A DNA stretch of 64,000 bases, taken from contig NZ_WMEA01000004.1 of NCBI RefSeq assembly GCF_021735925.1, positions 62,001-126,000 on the forward strand, in the 5' to 3' direction. Of this stretch, positions 1 to 8,946 are shown one piece after another. The position numbers and the translations under genes were made by a program. Each line of letters starts with the position of its first letter. The stretch's first letter is position 1. The notes beneath the pieces are model-generated. The model searched no databases. It saw only the letters and a list, made by a program, of their open reading frames with translations, and was not told the origin of the DNA. The stretch comes from Loktanella sp. M215. GTDB taxonomy: Bacteria > Pseudomonadota > Alphaproteobacteria > Rhodobacterales > Rhodobacteraceae.

Positions 1-1255
1 CGAGGTTTTCGACTCGGCCTTGCAGGAGGTGGCGCAGCGGCTATTGCCGCTGGCGGTCATGGATATCGTGGAGCGCGAGGAGGAAGGCATCACCCAGCGC
101 CTGGGTGCGGTGGCGGCGCACGACGAGTTCTTTACCTTCGTGGTGCGCGATGCGCAGGGGCGGGTCTTGCTGCAGTCGCATACCGCCGATCCCGCGGTGT
201 TTCCCGACTATGACGGGGCGGGATTCCGGCAGACGCCGCTGTACCGACTGTATAACGAGGATGCCTTGCAGGGCAGTGTGCGGATCACCGTGGCAGAGCC
301 GCTGGCGCACCGGCGACAGGTGTCGCAGGACGCGCAGCTGGCGCTGGGATTGCCTTTGCTGATCGTGCTGCCGGTGACACTGCTGGCAATCGTGCTGGCG
401 GTGCGGGCGGGGCTGGCGCCGCTACGGCGGTTCCGCGAACGGCTGGCCGCGCGGCATGCGCGCGATCTGTCGCAGGTTCTGGCCGATGACCTGCCGCTTG
501 AAATCGCGCCGGTGGCCGCGACGCTAAACACGCTGCTGGGTAGCCTCGACGCGGCCTTTGCCGCAGAGCGCAGTTTTGCTGCCAATGCGGCGCACGAGCT
601 GCGCACGCCACTGGCCGGGGCCATCGCACATGCCCAGCGGTTGCAGTCCGAGACGGCGGACCCGGCCGCCCGCGCGCGGGCTGGCGAGATCGAGGCGACG
701 CTGAAGCGACTGACGCGGCAGTCGGAGCGGCTGATGCAACTGGCCCGCGCCGAAGGCGGGCGGCTGACGGTAGATGTGGCGCACGACCTCAGGCCGGTCG
801 TGCGGATCGTGGTCGATGATCTGAGGCGCAGTCTGGCGCCGGGCCGGGTGACGGTGTCTCTACCAGAACAGCCGGTGATGTCGCACCTGGACCCGGATAT
901 CGTTGGTATCCTGTGCCGCAATCTGGTGGAAAACGCGTTGCGGCATGGATCGGAGGAAACGGTCACCGTTAGCATTGCGGCAGATGGACAACTGGTCGTG
1001 ACGAACGCGGGGCCGGTCGTGCCGCCGGAGGTGCTGGCGGGTCTGACCGACCGCTTTGCCCGTCGCAGCACCACTGCGGCAGGCAGTGGGCTGGGACTGG
1101 CGATCGTCGCCGCTGTGATGAACCGCATCGGGTCGGCGCTGACACTGACCTCGCCGCCTGCGGGACAGGACACTGGCTTCGCGGCCAGCGTGGCGATCCC
1201 GGTCACAGTCGTGGGGTTGGCGGACACCTCAACTGTCAAAAGCCGCGACCATTGA
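1..1255 (+). CDS. Sensor histidine kinase, 5' end cut by window edge
   Basis: The reading frame is already open at base 2, so the true start lies outside the window. What remains is a QseC/TctE-like sensor kinase: a periplasmic sensor segment (first ~110 residues), one hydrophobic membrane helix around 118-135, an H-box with AAHELRTPLAG (phospho-acceptor His), an N-box NLVENALRHG and a G-box GSGLGLAIV near the C-terminus. It should autophosphorylate on His and pass phosphate to a response regulator probably encoded upstream, outside the window. Ligand unknown. Translation ends with TGA at 1253-1255. The HK assignment is firm; the subfamily is inferred from architecture. Confidence 0.9.
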   Translation, partial: EVFDSALQEVAQRLLPLAVMDIVEREEEGITQRLGAVAAHDEFFTFVVRDAQGRVLLQSHTADPAVFPDYDGAGFRQTPLYRLYNEDALQGSVRITVAEPLAHRRQVSQDAQLALGLPLLIVLPVTLLAIVLAVRAGLAPLRRFRERLAARHARDLSQVLADDLPLEIAPVAATLNTLLGSLDAAFAAERSFAANAAHELRTPLAGAIAHAQRLQSETADPAARARAGEIEATLKRLTRQSERLMQLARAEGGRLTVDVAHDLRPVVRIVVDDLRRSLAPGRVTVSLPEQPVMSHLDPDIVGILCRNLVENALRHGSEETVTVSIAADGQLVVTNAGPVVPPEVLAGLTDRFARRSTTAAGSGLGLAIVAAVMNRIGSALTLTSPPAGQDTGFAASVAIPVTVVGLADTSTVKSRDH

Positions 1256-1604
1256 CCTCAACGCTGCTGGCCTGCGTCACATTGGGCACAAACAAAGCAC
1301 GACATTGCAACCTAAATTGACCTAAGGTTTTTGGCCGTCTACAGGGCGGCAATCCTCGTCAGCGATTTGATCATCTGCGCTGTCACGGAGTCCCAACGTT
1401 TTGGAGCGCTTAAATGCCTACGCAGGTGCTGCAAACCAGTCGGCCATTGGAGGAGTTCAGAACGCCCGAAAAGGAGTGCCGAACTTAGCAATCCTTACAT
1501 ACAAAATAGCTTTCGTAAAAAAATAGATCACTCTTACAAATGCCACATAAAACGTGTGTTTTACGGACAGTTGCCGATAGCGCCCGATAAGCCGTCGATT
1601 TTCA
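1256..1604. other. Gene-free stretch, AT-richer than flanks
   Basis: No convincing gene. Base composition around 1480-1570 is clearly more AT-rich than on either side, and the DUF2927 remnant starts abruptly after it without its N-terminal part. I infer an old insertion or deletion scar, but no transposase motif or terminal repeat pair could be found. Confidence 0.4.
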
Positions 1605-2547
1605 GAGATGCTGCAACGGGCCGTGCCGCAGGCCGCCTGCTTTGTCGTGCCGCGCGTGCGCAACTGGTCCGAATTACTGTCGATGCGCAAGACCGATGCG
1701 GTCGACTGGACAACCCTGAAGGTACCCACCCATGCGACGATCTTCATTCGCCGCCCCGTAGGAAATCCGGGATTGCCCGCACGAGGAACTGGCCCAAGCC
1801 CTGGGACCGCTGAACGATCTTTATCGTCTCCCGGATTCCGTCTTCAACGACGACAACATCCATGCCGTGCTGACCGGCTTCGACATGCTCATGCTGCGGG
1901 CCACCTATGCGCCGGAACTGCGCAACGGGATCGGACGGGTGCAGGCCGCCGGCATGATCGGGCCGCTGCTGGCGCGCCTTGACCCCCGCGGAGAGCGTGG
2001 CGGTCAAGGCAACTTTCCCGATACGTCGCGCGACTGTATCACGGCGATGGAAACCGCGCTGACCAATGGGTCAAGTCCCGGGGCCCGGCGCCAGTCCATC
2101 GACCGCACGGTCAGGATCGCGCAGCAGTTCGGCTGGGGCGGCCCGCGCGAGGGATTTTCGTATTACGCGCTGGGACGCTTGCAGGTGGGGTACGACTCGA
2201 CGGCGGCGTTCAGTCGGGCGGACGCGATCTATTCCGCCTCGCCCTTGATGAAGATTCACAGCGCCCACATCGCCGTGCAAAATGCGGCTTTCACCCTGTC
2301 CGCCGGCGACGCCATGAGCACGATCACGCTGGCCGACAAGGCAATTCCGGTGGCAGCGCGACACCAGAACGCCGCCCTCATGGCCACGCTGATGATGTTC
2401 AAGGCCGAGGCGCTGGACATGCAGGGCGACAGTGTCGCGGCAGAGGCCGTGCGGGTGGACAGTCTGGGTTGGGCGCGATACGGCTTTGGCAGTGATGCCA
2501 ATGTGCGCGACCGGCTGGCAGAGATCAGTGGGTTGCGCCCCTACTAG
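1605..2547 (+). pseudogene. DUF2927 family protein remnant, truncated and frameshifted
   Basis: Two reading frames together give one DUF2927-like protein. The first (1608-~1755) reads MLQRAVPQAACFVVP...WTTL, the second (from ~1762) reads EIRDCPHEELAQALGPLNDL followed by RLPDSVFNDDN and TGFDMLMLRATYAPELRNG, running to TAG at 2545-2547. The frame change is between about 1750 and 1762, where the second frame has a TAG at 1759. The N-terminal lipoprotein/signal part expected for the family is missing. DUF2927 proteins are secreted proteins of unknown function common in Rhodobacteraceae. Being both truncated and shifted, this copy is very probably dead. Confidence 0.7.
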
Positions 2548-2560
2548 AAGGTGCTGCCCC

Positions 2561-2734
2561 ATGATCCTACCGCTTGGCGGCATCGTCCTTGGCGCACTGA
2601 TTGGTGCCATCCGTGCCCGGATGCGCGGTGGCAAACTGTTGGACATGCTGCAATGGGGGGCGGCCTTTGCCATTATCCTCGGCATCGTCGGCCTGTTCAT
2701 CCTCGTCTTCATTCAGCGTACTGCGGTGGCATAG
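2561..2734 (+). CDS. Small one- or two-helix membrane protein (57 aa)
   Basis: ATG at 2561 follows the DUF2927 stop by 13 bases. The product has an N-terminal glycine-rich helix (LGGIVLGALIGAIRAR), a basic loop ending in GGKLLDMLQWG, and a second helix AFAIILGIVGLFILVFI. Proteins of this shape sit between DUF2927 and MoxR/CoxE genes in Rhodobacteraceae and are sometimes mislabelled apolipoprotein acyltransferase; function unknown. A second, frameshifted copy of the same family lies at 8529-8701 on the other strand. Length and context support it as a real gene, though its partners here are broken. Confidence 0.65.
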   Translation: MILPLGGIVLGALIGAIRARMRGGKLLDMLQWGAAFAIILGIVGLFILVFIQRTAVA

Positions 2735-2932
2735 GTGTACCTGCGGTTCTTCCACAGCCTGCGTCACCACGGCGTGCCGGTATCGATCCGCGAGTTTCTG
2801 GCCTTTCTGGGCGGGATGCGGGCGGGGCTGGCCTTGGGACTTGAATATCATCGCTATGCAGCCTCGGTACCGCGCTGGATCGGCTTGCGCCGCAAGCGTA
2901 ACCGGAACGATGCGCAAGCCGGACAGTCATAA
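2735..2932 (+). pseudogene. CoxE/VWA-like protein, N-terminal fragment
   Basis: Starts with GTG directly after the stop of the preceding small gene. The first ~33 residues (YLRFFHSLRHHGVPVSIREF, then LAFLGGMRAGLA) match the characteristic N-terminus of CoxE-like VWA proteins, which normally run to ~390 residues. The remaining ~30 residues do not fit the family and the frame stops at 2932. The gene was cut early, so the fragment cannot carry the VWA metal-binding site. It marks the right break of the DUF2927-small protein-VWA gene group. Confidence 0.55.
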
Positions 2933-2987
2933 AGTCCCCAGACAGCTTAAATGTGCTGGAACGCGCAAGATCAGTTCCAACAGCTCA

Positions 2988-3521
2988 CTACGCATGGAGC
3001 CACACCGGAGTCCCGATTTTGAGCATCGCGTAGATATCCTCGCTCTCCTCATCCGTGACCGTGATGCAGCCGGCGGTCCAATCCCACTCCGCAGGCGCGA
3101 GAACGTTCCCCTCGGGTCCACGACCGTGGAACATGATGTCCCCACCCGCGCTGCGGCCGAATTGCGCAGCATAGGCTTTGTCGCGCTCGTTCGGATATGA
3201 AATGCCGACCGAGAGGTGATAGCGGCTGCGGGGGTTGAAACGGTCGATGTAGTAGAGGCCCTCGGGCGTCTTCCCATCTCCCTCGAACTGCTTCGGACCC
3301 ACGGGCTGATTGCCGAGCCCGAAGTCGTACGATTTCAGCACCGTGGTGCCGCCGAGAAGATGCATACGACGCTTCGCCTTGTAGACGGCCACCTGCGTTA
3401 CGGGCGGTCCGAAATATCGCTTGAACTGTGGGGTAGGTCTAGCAGGTGGTTTGGATTTTCCACAAGCAGCCAAAGCAGCCAGTATGGAAAGAGAAGCGAA
3501 GCGGCGATCGAATGTCTGCAT
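2988..3521 (-). CDS. L,D-transpeptidase family lipoprotein (YkuD domain)
   Basis: 177 residues. An N-terminal hydrophobic stretch ends in AALAACGKS, a lipobox-like signal (LAAC), so a periplasmic lipoprotein is likely. The YkuD catalytic region is visible as IMFHGRGP followed ~20 residues later by WTAGCITVTDEE, supplying the His and nucleophilic Cys of the family. Such enzymes cross-link peptidoglycan or attach lipoproteins by 3-3 transpeptidation, or in YafK-like members cleave such bonds. No operon partner; the next gene on this strand starts over 600 bases upstream. Confident of family, not of substrate. Confidence 0.88.
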   Translation of the reverse strand: MQTFDRRFASLSILAALAACGKSKPPARPTPQFKRYFGPPVTQVAVYKAKRRMHLLGGTTVLKSYDFGLGNQPVGPKQFEGDGKTPEGLYYIDRFNPRSRYHLSVGISYPNERDKAYAAQFGRSAGGDIMFHGRGPEGNVLAPAEWDWTAGCITVTDEESEDIYAMLKIGTPVWLHA

Positions 3522-3707
3522 TTAACGAAAATTTCCTGACTAGACCTTAAAACGTTCCATACCGAACTGCGCGCCCACACCCAACTGACGGAATCGTGAG
3601 CGGGCCGCGAACGACACTTGCGGCAGGCAAATGTCGTTCACGACAGCCTCGCAAAGGTTTCTGACGCTCGAATTCAGAAATCTGAGGCACAAGCATAAGT
3701 CCATTGC

Positions 3708-4154
3708 TCATTCATTGCCGTTTTTTGTGACCGTTCCATCCTTATTCAAAGAGAATGCCGCCTCGCTGGCGTCCTTGGTCGCCGGCAAGGAAAGAACAGG
3801 CCCTTGCGGCGTAAACATCACCTTCCCGCGGTCGGAACAGTTGCCAAATTGCGGTGATGCTCGCAGGCCTGATTCATCTAATGTGACCCAGGTATAATGC
3901 CCTGCACATGCGTGCGTTTGGGAAGACAAAAAGATCAGGAAAGAATTGCCCGAAAATGTTTCCACTCTTGGAAAGTAGGCACTTTCCAGAACCAACTCGT
4001 CGGAATCGACCGACAAGACAAGCGGCGAACTTGCTGTCTTCTTCGACATTTGAACAGAGCCGAGCGGCAAGTGAACATCGAAAGTCTCGTCCGCGTAAGC
4101 CATTCCAGAAGCAAGCGATGCTACAATGGCAAGTGTTGCAACAGTGAAGCGCAA
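3708..4154 (-). CDS. Hypothetical periplasmic protein
   Basis: 148 residues, starting MRFTVATLAIVASLASGMAY and followed by ADE: a clear Sec signal peptide with an AYA-D cleavage site. The mature part is rich in beta-type hydrophobic alternation and has a Cys pair (HACAGHY and FGNCSDRG) that could form a disulfide. I do not recognise the family. It stands alone, divergent from nothing and ~50 bases upstream of the CDF gene end on the same strand; no shared function can be read from context. Confidence 0.6.
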   Translation of the reverse strand: MRFTVATLAIVASLASGMAYADETFDVHLPLGSVQMSKKTASSPLVLSVDSDELVLESAYFPRVETFSGNSFLIFLSSQTHACAGHYTWVTLDESGLRASPQFGNCSDRGKVMFTPQGPVLSLPATKDASEAAFSLNKDGTVTKNGNE

Positions 4155-4203
4155 GATCTAAATTCCTTCATGACGGGTCAGCAAAGACTGGGCGTTTCGG
4201 TGC

Positions 4204-5148
4204 TCAATCTGAATGGCCGTTCTCGCTTTGCAGCGAGCCATGGCCATAAAGAGCAGCATCCCGATGTGCGCGGTCGACGTGTTCGAATTCCAGACTTGAA
4301 TGAGCGATGCCGAACCGCTCTTTCAATGTCTTTTTAATCGTCGACTTGACCGCTTCGATGTCCGACCAGGCGTCTTCATTCAGAACGACATGGCATTCGA
4401 GTCCGATCTCATGCTCCTGCATCTGCCACACGTGGACATGATGAACCTCCGTAACGCCGTCGACGCCGTGCATCGCATCAATGACATCGGAGCAATCAAG
4501 GTCAGGTGGACTGCCCAGCATCAGTGTCCGGATGGGGCCGCTGATTTCGGTGAGGGCGAGATACAGGATGTAGAGCGCGATGAGGATCGTAATTGCAGGG
4601 TCCACCCAGCGAATATCGTAAAGAATGATGAGTACGCCACCCACGATCACGGCGACCGAGGCAAGGGCATCGCTGAGGTTGTGCAGGAACAGCGCGCGGA
4701 TATTCACACTGCCCTTCTGCATGGAGTAGGTCATCAAAGCTGTCAGGGTATCGATGAACAATGCAATGCCGCCGAGGATCACGACCCACCATCCGCGGAC
4801 TTGGGGAGGATCGATCATCCGCATGCCGCCTTCGTAGATCAGGTAAAGGCCAATGACGATGAGCGTGGTGTAGTTGATCAACGCTGCTACGATCTCGATC
4901 CGACCGTAACCGAAGGTCATGCGCGCGTCTGCAGGGCGTCGGGCAATCTTGCGGGCAGCAAAGGCAATGACCAGCGACGCCATATCGGAAAAGTTGTGCA
5001 GGGCGTCCGCGATCAGCGCGAGGCTCCCCGCAAAGATGCCGCCGGCAATTTGCGCAACGGTCAGAATTCCATTTGCCCAGATGGCAATGGCAACACGTCT
5101 GTCGCCTGAGGCCGGATCAAGATGGGCGTGGCCATGATCGTGAGACAT
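4204..5148 (-). CDS. CDF family cation efflux protein
   Basis: 314 residues. A His-rich start (HDHGHAH), six predicted membrane helices, the metal-site motifs HNFSD in helix 2 and HNLSD in helix 5, and a cytoplasmic C-terminal domain with HHVHVWQM are all typical of zinc/cadmium/cobalt diffusion facilitators (CzcD/ZitB group). It should export divalent metal by proton antiport across the inner membrane. It follows the ZIP gene on the same strand by 33 bases, so the two are probably cotranscribed from the MerR-type promoter upstream of ZIP: one importer-type and one exporter-type carrier under one metal-sensing promoter. Confidence 0.93.
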   Translation of the reverse strand: MSHDHGHAHLDPASGDRRVAIAIWANGILTVAQIAGGIFAGSLALIADALHNFSDMASLVIAFAARKIARRPADARMTFGYGRIEIVAALINYTTLIVIGLYLIYEGGMRMIDPPQVRGWWVVILGGIALFIDTLTALMTYSMQKGSVNIRALFLHNLSDALASVAVIVGGVLIILYDIRWVDPAITILIALYILYLALTEISGPIRTLMLGSPPDLDCSDVIDAMHGVDGVTEVHHVHVWQMQEHEIGLECHVVLNEDAWSDIEAVKSTIKKTLKERFGIAHSSLEFEHVDRAHRDAALYGHGSLQSENGHSD

Positions 5149-5181
5149 ATCTTCTCTTTCTCAGAATTTATGGTTTTTTGC

Positions 5182-5874
5182 TCAGGCCAAAAACTCTTCA
5201 AGTGACAAAAGCAGCAGGAAACCGGCAAAAAACATAGCGGTGACCCAGGGGCGGTCCGGTGTTTCATGCGCTTCGACCAGCAGTTCTTCTGTCACCAGAT
5301 AAAGCAATGCGATCAGTCCGAAGGACAGGAACCCTGTGACGATCGCATCCGGCATCGTTGCAACCGGCGTTGCAAGGACTGCGCCGAACGGCAACAACAG
5401 CATGATGGCTGCCGTGATGCCAACGATCGGGATCCGTGTCCAATTCGCTGCGCTTAATTCGGTTACCAGGGCGAGCGCCAGGAATGCGACTTCGAGGGTC
5501 AGTGCAACGGTGAGCAGCAGACCCGCCTGTGCCCCCCCGGCGGCAAAAGCAATACCGAGAACCAAGCCATCAACCAGCACGTCGATGCCGATCATCGTCA
5601 TAAGGCCGACGGGACCCTTTATCAGATTTTCGAGTTGCCGGACCATCAGCATGACAATGACGCCAACCGTGCCGCCAACAAGAGTTGCGACAGGCGACCC
5701 GCCATGCATGACGTCAGGCAGAATTTCCCCTGCTGCGGCGGCAAAGACGACACCGGCTGCAAAATGTTGAATTGCGCTGACAATGACAGGTCCAGGACGC
5801 AGATTGACTGCGACGATCGCGGCAATCACTGCCATCAGAACCGGGGCAAGGGTATAGATCCAAGCGTTCGACAA
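5182..5874 (-). CDS. ZIP family metal transporter
   Basis: 230 residues with eight likely membrane helices. Helix 4-5 metal-site features are reduced compared with classical ZIPs: HFAAGVVFAAAAGEILPD is present, but the usual second HExxH is represented by LALVTELSA. The family carries Zn2+/Fe2+/Mn2+ into the cytoplasm. It is the first gene of a ZIP-CDF pair and is preceded by a MerR-type promoter (5942-5972). Its first ~29 codons and upstream region are duplicated near 8943-9262. Start ATG at 5874 is supported by that duplicated N-terminus beginning at the same codon. Confidence 0.88.
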   Translation of the reverse strand: MSNAWIYTLAPVLMAVIAAIVAVNLRPGPVIVSAIQHFAAGVVFAAAAGEILPDVMHGGSPVATLVGGTVGVIVMLMVRQLENLIKGPVGLMTMIGIDVLVDGLVLGIAFAAGGAQAGLLLTVALTLEVAFLALALVTELSAANWTRIPIVGITAAIMLLLPFGAVLATPVATMPDAIVTGFLSFGLIALLYLVTEELLVEAHETPDRPWVTAMFFAGFLLLLSLEEFLA

Positions 5875-5911
5875 ATCTGATCACCTTTATTCACGACAAA
5901 AACTTATACGT

Positions 5912-5931
5912 GTCGACCCGCAGCGGTCGAC
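5912..5931. promoter_or_regulatory. GTCGACC / GGTCGAC inverted repeat in ZIP leader
   Basis: Seven-base perfect inverted repeat with a six-base spacer, between the MerR-like promoter and the ZIP start codon. The same element, one base altered, occurs in the duplicated copy (9069-9088). It could be an mRNA hairpin or a second operator; the sequence alone does not decide. Confidence 0.45.
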
Positions 5932-5941
5932 CAATACTGGC

Positions 5942-5972
5942 CTTGTAATTGCTATAGCTACTGTAGGTTCAA
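5942..5972 (-). promoter_or_regulatory. MerR-type promoter/operator upstream of ZIP-CDF
   Basis: On the minus strand: TTGAAC (-35), then the near-palindrome CTACAGTAGCTATAG, then TACAAG (-10) at 19-base spacing. An overlong spacer occupied by a CTAxAG dyad is the hallmark of MerR-family metal-responsive promoters (CadR/PbrR/ZntR type). No merR-like gene is next to it; the regulator must act from elsewhere or was lost. An identical core is found at 9099-9129. Confidence 0.65.
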
Positions 5973-6301
5973 GACAAAAAATTGGCCTGCAGCTCCTAAG
6001 CGCCGGAACATCGTGTCGTCGAAATCTAGCGCAGCGCTGCCACGTTCACTACGGGTTTGCCGTATCGTTGACGGTGACCTCCGCTTGAAAATCACGTTGC
6101 CGGTCTGGCCAGGTGCTCTTGATGTAGGCCAGAACGTTCGTCGAGGCCCACGTAGAGGGCAGGGGTAGTGTCACCTGTCGGGTCATTGTCGCAAGATTCC
6201 AGTCGGCTGGCGATCGTCTTCTGGTCCTCTGCCAACGCCGCGCAGTCGATCGAGTCGCCGTTGCAAATCCTTCGTTAGCACCTGTCGGGCACGGGGCTGC
6301 G

Positions 6302-6556
6302 GCGCTGAAGCGCCGCGGATCACTGAGGATCTGGTTCGATCCCGAGATGAACTGGGATGCCGAACCTTCCGGCAAGAGGGGCAGATCGCGGACCTCCAGT
6401 GATGCCGCGATTCAGACTTGCTTGACCATGAAAGTGCTTTTCGGGATGGCGCTGCGTCAGACGACTGGGTTTGTGGAAAGCCTGCTACGGCTGACGGGGC
6501 TGAACTGGGGCCTGACTTCAGCGTCCTCTGCCGACGGCAGAGGACGCTTGCGTGGA
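6302..6556 (+). pseudogene. IS5-family transposase, N-terminal remnant
   Basis: The frame from 6302 reads ALKRRGSLRIWFDPEMNWD and then AIQTCLTMKVLFGMALRQTT, the well-known N-terminal DUF4096-type helix-turn-helix region of IS5-group transposases. Near 6510 the frame must shift once to continue into DFSVLCRRQRTLA. The DDE catalytic part is absent; the similarity ends at ~6556, next to the decayed amidase gene. No terminal repeats could be paired. A dead leftover showing that this area has been a transposition target. Confidence 0.8.
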
Positions 6557-6568
6557 TGAGATACGTGA

Positions 6569-8504
6569 TCATTGGCTCCTATCCTCAATCGTACTCGAGC
6601 TGTCCTCTGATTTAGGTGACAGTCGAGATGTTCCTGCAGCGCCACCGCGGGCCAACGATAGATCCGTGCTCATCATTATGTATTCACCGTGCATCCACTT
6701 CGGGAAGAGGTTTTCGTAGAACCTTGAGAGAGGGTGCCCGGACTGACCGGCGGGCGTGATAAAATACGAACCGCTTTCGTCCGAAAGCGACATGACCGCC
6801 CGAAAGTTGGTACCCGCGTTGGAGACAAATGGCCGATCATCGTCCGATGCAAATACTGTCGACATCAGAGTGAAGGGATCGCCTGGCGTCGGTGCTTCGA
6901 GAGAGAACAAGTCGCTCACCATCCCGCCCGGTCTGATCGGCGACCACTGCATGTTCAAAGTATGCGCCTCACCCCAAGGACCAGTCGGAGGGATCGGATC
7001 CGTAGCGGTCGACCAGCCAGCCGAGGGCATCATCCAGAGCCGCTCGAACCCGATCTTCGCAGGTTTCTGTGCGTGCGGAAGGGCGGATGTCGCACCAGAC
7101 TGCGCTCCCGCCCCGACCGGAAAGGACCGCGTAAAGGAAATCGGGATTCGGTCTGGTCCAAACCTCGTTCGCCGCCGGAAATTCGTCCTGAAGAATACGT
7201 CGTTGTAAAGCACTAACCCATGCCCAGAACACGAGCGGCTCCTGTGAATAGCGATCCATGTCGCCATTCCATTGCGCAAGCTTGTTCAGTATTTCGCTAC
7301 GAAGCCTTTCGGAGCGGGTCTCTTCGATGCCGCTTGTGGACCTCGCGAACCAAAGCTCTTTTGCCATCAGAGGCAGAAGGGCGCGTGCGGCTGCGCTGAC
7401 AGTGTCGCGTTGAACCGCAATCGCGCCCTCAACCGAGAATATCAGCTGTCGATCATCAAGAGCGGCCAGACGGGCGTCTCGAAACGATGCAGGGCGCTCG
7501 ACCTCCCTTTCGGGCCAGCGGGTCCGGGTTTCACGGTCGATCACTAGAACCTCCATTCCGGCCGATAACATTTCAGAGGATCCGCTAAGGGCGTTGTTCG
7601 CATCGGTGGACCTCGCGAGACGGTCAAGCATCATTAGAAAATCGCCAGCACTCTTGCCTGTAGGAGCTTCTGGCTCTTTGACGGCTGTCTGGGGAGTTGA
7701 TCGGAACGCCCATGCGACGCGCTCGTTGCGGCCGATGACAACGAACGGCACGCCGGGCAATGTGGTGCCAATCGCGGCTCCAGTCGGAAGTTGAAGATCC
7801 GCCAGATACCATTCAGAGGGGAGCGACAAAGGGCCAACGATGTCCGCGGCCAGAATTGGTGCCCCTGTGGCCGTTCGGTCGCCGGACAGCGCCCAAGCAT
7901 TGAGGCTGACTTCGGGAGGGGTAGCAAACAACTCGGTTGTGACGGGGCGATCTGACGGGATCCGCAAATCTGACGAGACTGACAATTCTTGTCGCCTCTT
8001 GGGTCGAAGATCGCTCAAAAAAGCATGGGCTATTCTGAGGCTATCGACAGGTCTCCAAGCCGCGATTATTCTCTCGTCAGCGATCAACAGTTCGGGTGAA
8101 CCCCTGCCGCGCCCGCCTTCGGAAACCAGCCCAAGCCACGCGTTGACACCGGCGGAGTATGCTTCGAGCGCATCGGATGTCGAAGAGTCAATCTCGGTCG
8201 TTGGCTCCAGTGGCAACAGGTCTCTCGTCGCACGCCTTGCCCTCAATAACTGACCGAGCCTGTCTTGCGCGTGAACGAAGCCGATCGCGAAATAGACATC
8301 CTCGGCGGACCCCGCCGTGATGTGCGGTAAGGCTGAAGAATCCCGCAGGATATCGATCGGGCTATCTATGCCTGCAACGCTGAAGTCCTCGTCATAGTCG
8401 GGAACGGAGGCACGCAGCAGAAAGTAGGCGGTACCGGAGACGGCCAATCCCGCTGCGCAGACCGCCATGAAAGTGTAAAGCAATATGTTGAACAGTCGTT
8501 TCAA
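6569..8504 (-). pseudogene. Penicillin-amidase-like protein, frameshifted
   Basis: Two frames join into one ~640-residue protein. The N-terminal part (8504-~6970) has a signal/membrane helix, the alpha-subunit motif GFVHAQDRLGQ and the beta-subunit start SLNAWALSG, where family members self-cleave before a catalytic Ser. It then ends early in DWSLG. One extra T near 6976 causes this: without it the frame reads on as WGEAHTLNM and ends with GQSGHPLSRFYENL and GEYIMMSTDL, the usual family C-terminus. The conserved NDPH stretch after the Ser is altered to ADIVGPL. Members hydrolyse amide bonds (penicillins, acyl-homoserine lactones). Probably inactive. Confidence 0.75.
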
Positions 8505-8528
8505 TTCGGTGCCGATGCTGAAGGATTT

Positions 8529-8701
8529 TCAGGACGTGATGCGCAAGAGGATCATCGAGGTGAAAAGGGCGAGGAGGCCGAAGGCAATACCGAAGCTTGT
8601 CGCATATTGAAGCATATCCAGGCGGTTTCCTTACCGCCGCACGCCAGATAGCCACCCCAGATCGCACCTCCGACAAAACCCGCGAGTTCCAGCATCACCA
8701 T
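8529..8701 (-). pseudogene. Small membrane protein, paralogue of the 2561 gene, frameshifted
   Basis: Starts MVMLELAGFVGGAIWGGYLA, then one missing base breaks the frame; in the next frame it continues as GNRLDMLQYATSFGIAFGLL and ends at TGA 8529-8531. The two halves align with the intact protein at 2561-2734 (glycine-rich helix, GGxxLDMLQ, second helix), and the total length of 173 bases is exactly one short of the 174 of the intact copy. The start overlaps the stop of the Lnt fragment. Confidence 0.7.
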
Positions 8702-8946
8702 TCCTCCATGCTTGAATGCTCCGCATCGAGACGTCGTCGGATCAAGCCGAAAGAATAGACCAGGCTCCAAGACGCAACCATAAGCACCAGTATTGTCCAG
8801 TCGCCGAAACGTGCGTAGCGCGTGGGAGCACGCGCGCCGGGCAGGCTGGCGTCAATGACGCCTGTTTCCCCGGTATCGAGACGCGCGACGACATCTCCAT
8901 TGGCGTCGATGATCGCGGATATCCCGGTGTTGGCCGCGTAAAGACA
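8695..8946 (-). pseudogene. lnt: Apolipoprotein N-acyltransferase (Lnt), C-terminal fragment
   Basis: The minus-strand frame reads LYAANTGISAIIDANGDVVA, then RLDTGETGVIDASLPGARAP and a final hydrophobic helix, matching the last ~80 residues of Lnt (nitrilase-type domain end plus last membrane helix). Everything before AANTG is missing and is replaced by the duplicated ZIP start, so the catalytic triad is gone. It cannot acylate lipoproteins. The Lnt-small protein adjacency may explain why the small family is sometimes misnamed apolipoprotein acyltransferase. Confidence 0.75.

Larger units (their letters stand above)
5785..6105. repeat. Long direct repeat, copy 1 (ZIP start and promoter)
   Basis: About 320 bases, from the first ~29 codons of ZIP through the leader, MerR-type promoter and ~130 bases beyond, recur at 8943-9262 in the same orientation with roughly 85-90% identity by eye. 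The copies have diverged mainly by substitutions, with a one-base length difference. Boundaries set where similarity stops: GACAGGTCC at one end, CCGGTC at the other. Confidence 0.85.

Noticed and set aside
208..1239. 343-codon minus-strand open frame opposite the first sensor kinase
   Set aside because: Antisense shadow of a gene with clear kinase motifs; the product is Ser/Arg-rich without motif.
1331..1813. 160-codon plus-strand open frame
   Set aside because: Covers an AT-rich scar and the wrong frame of the DUF2927 remnant; product has no motif.
6049..6375. Minus-strand frame whose last ~18 residues resemble those of 9206-9424
   Set aside because: The similarity is due to the long direct repeat of non-coding sequence, not to a conserved protein; upstream parts of the two frames are unrelated.
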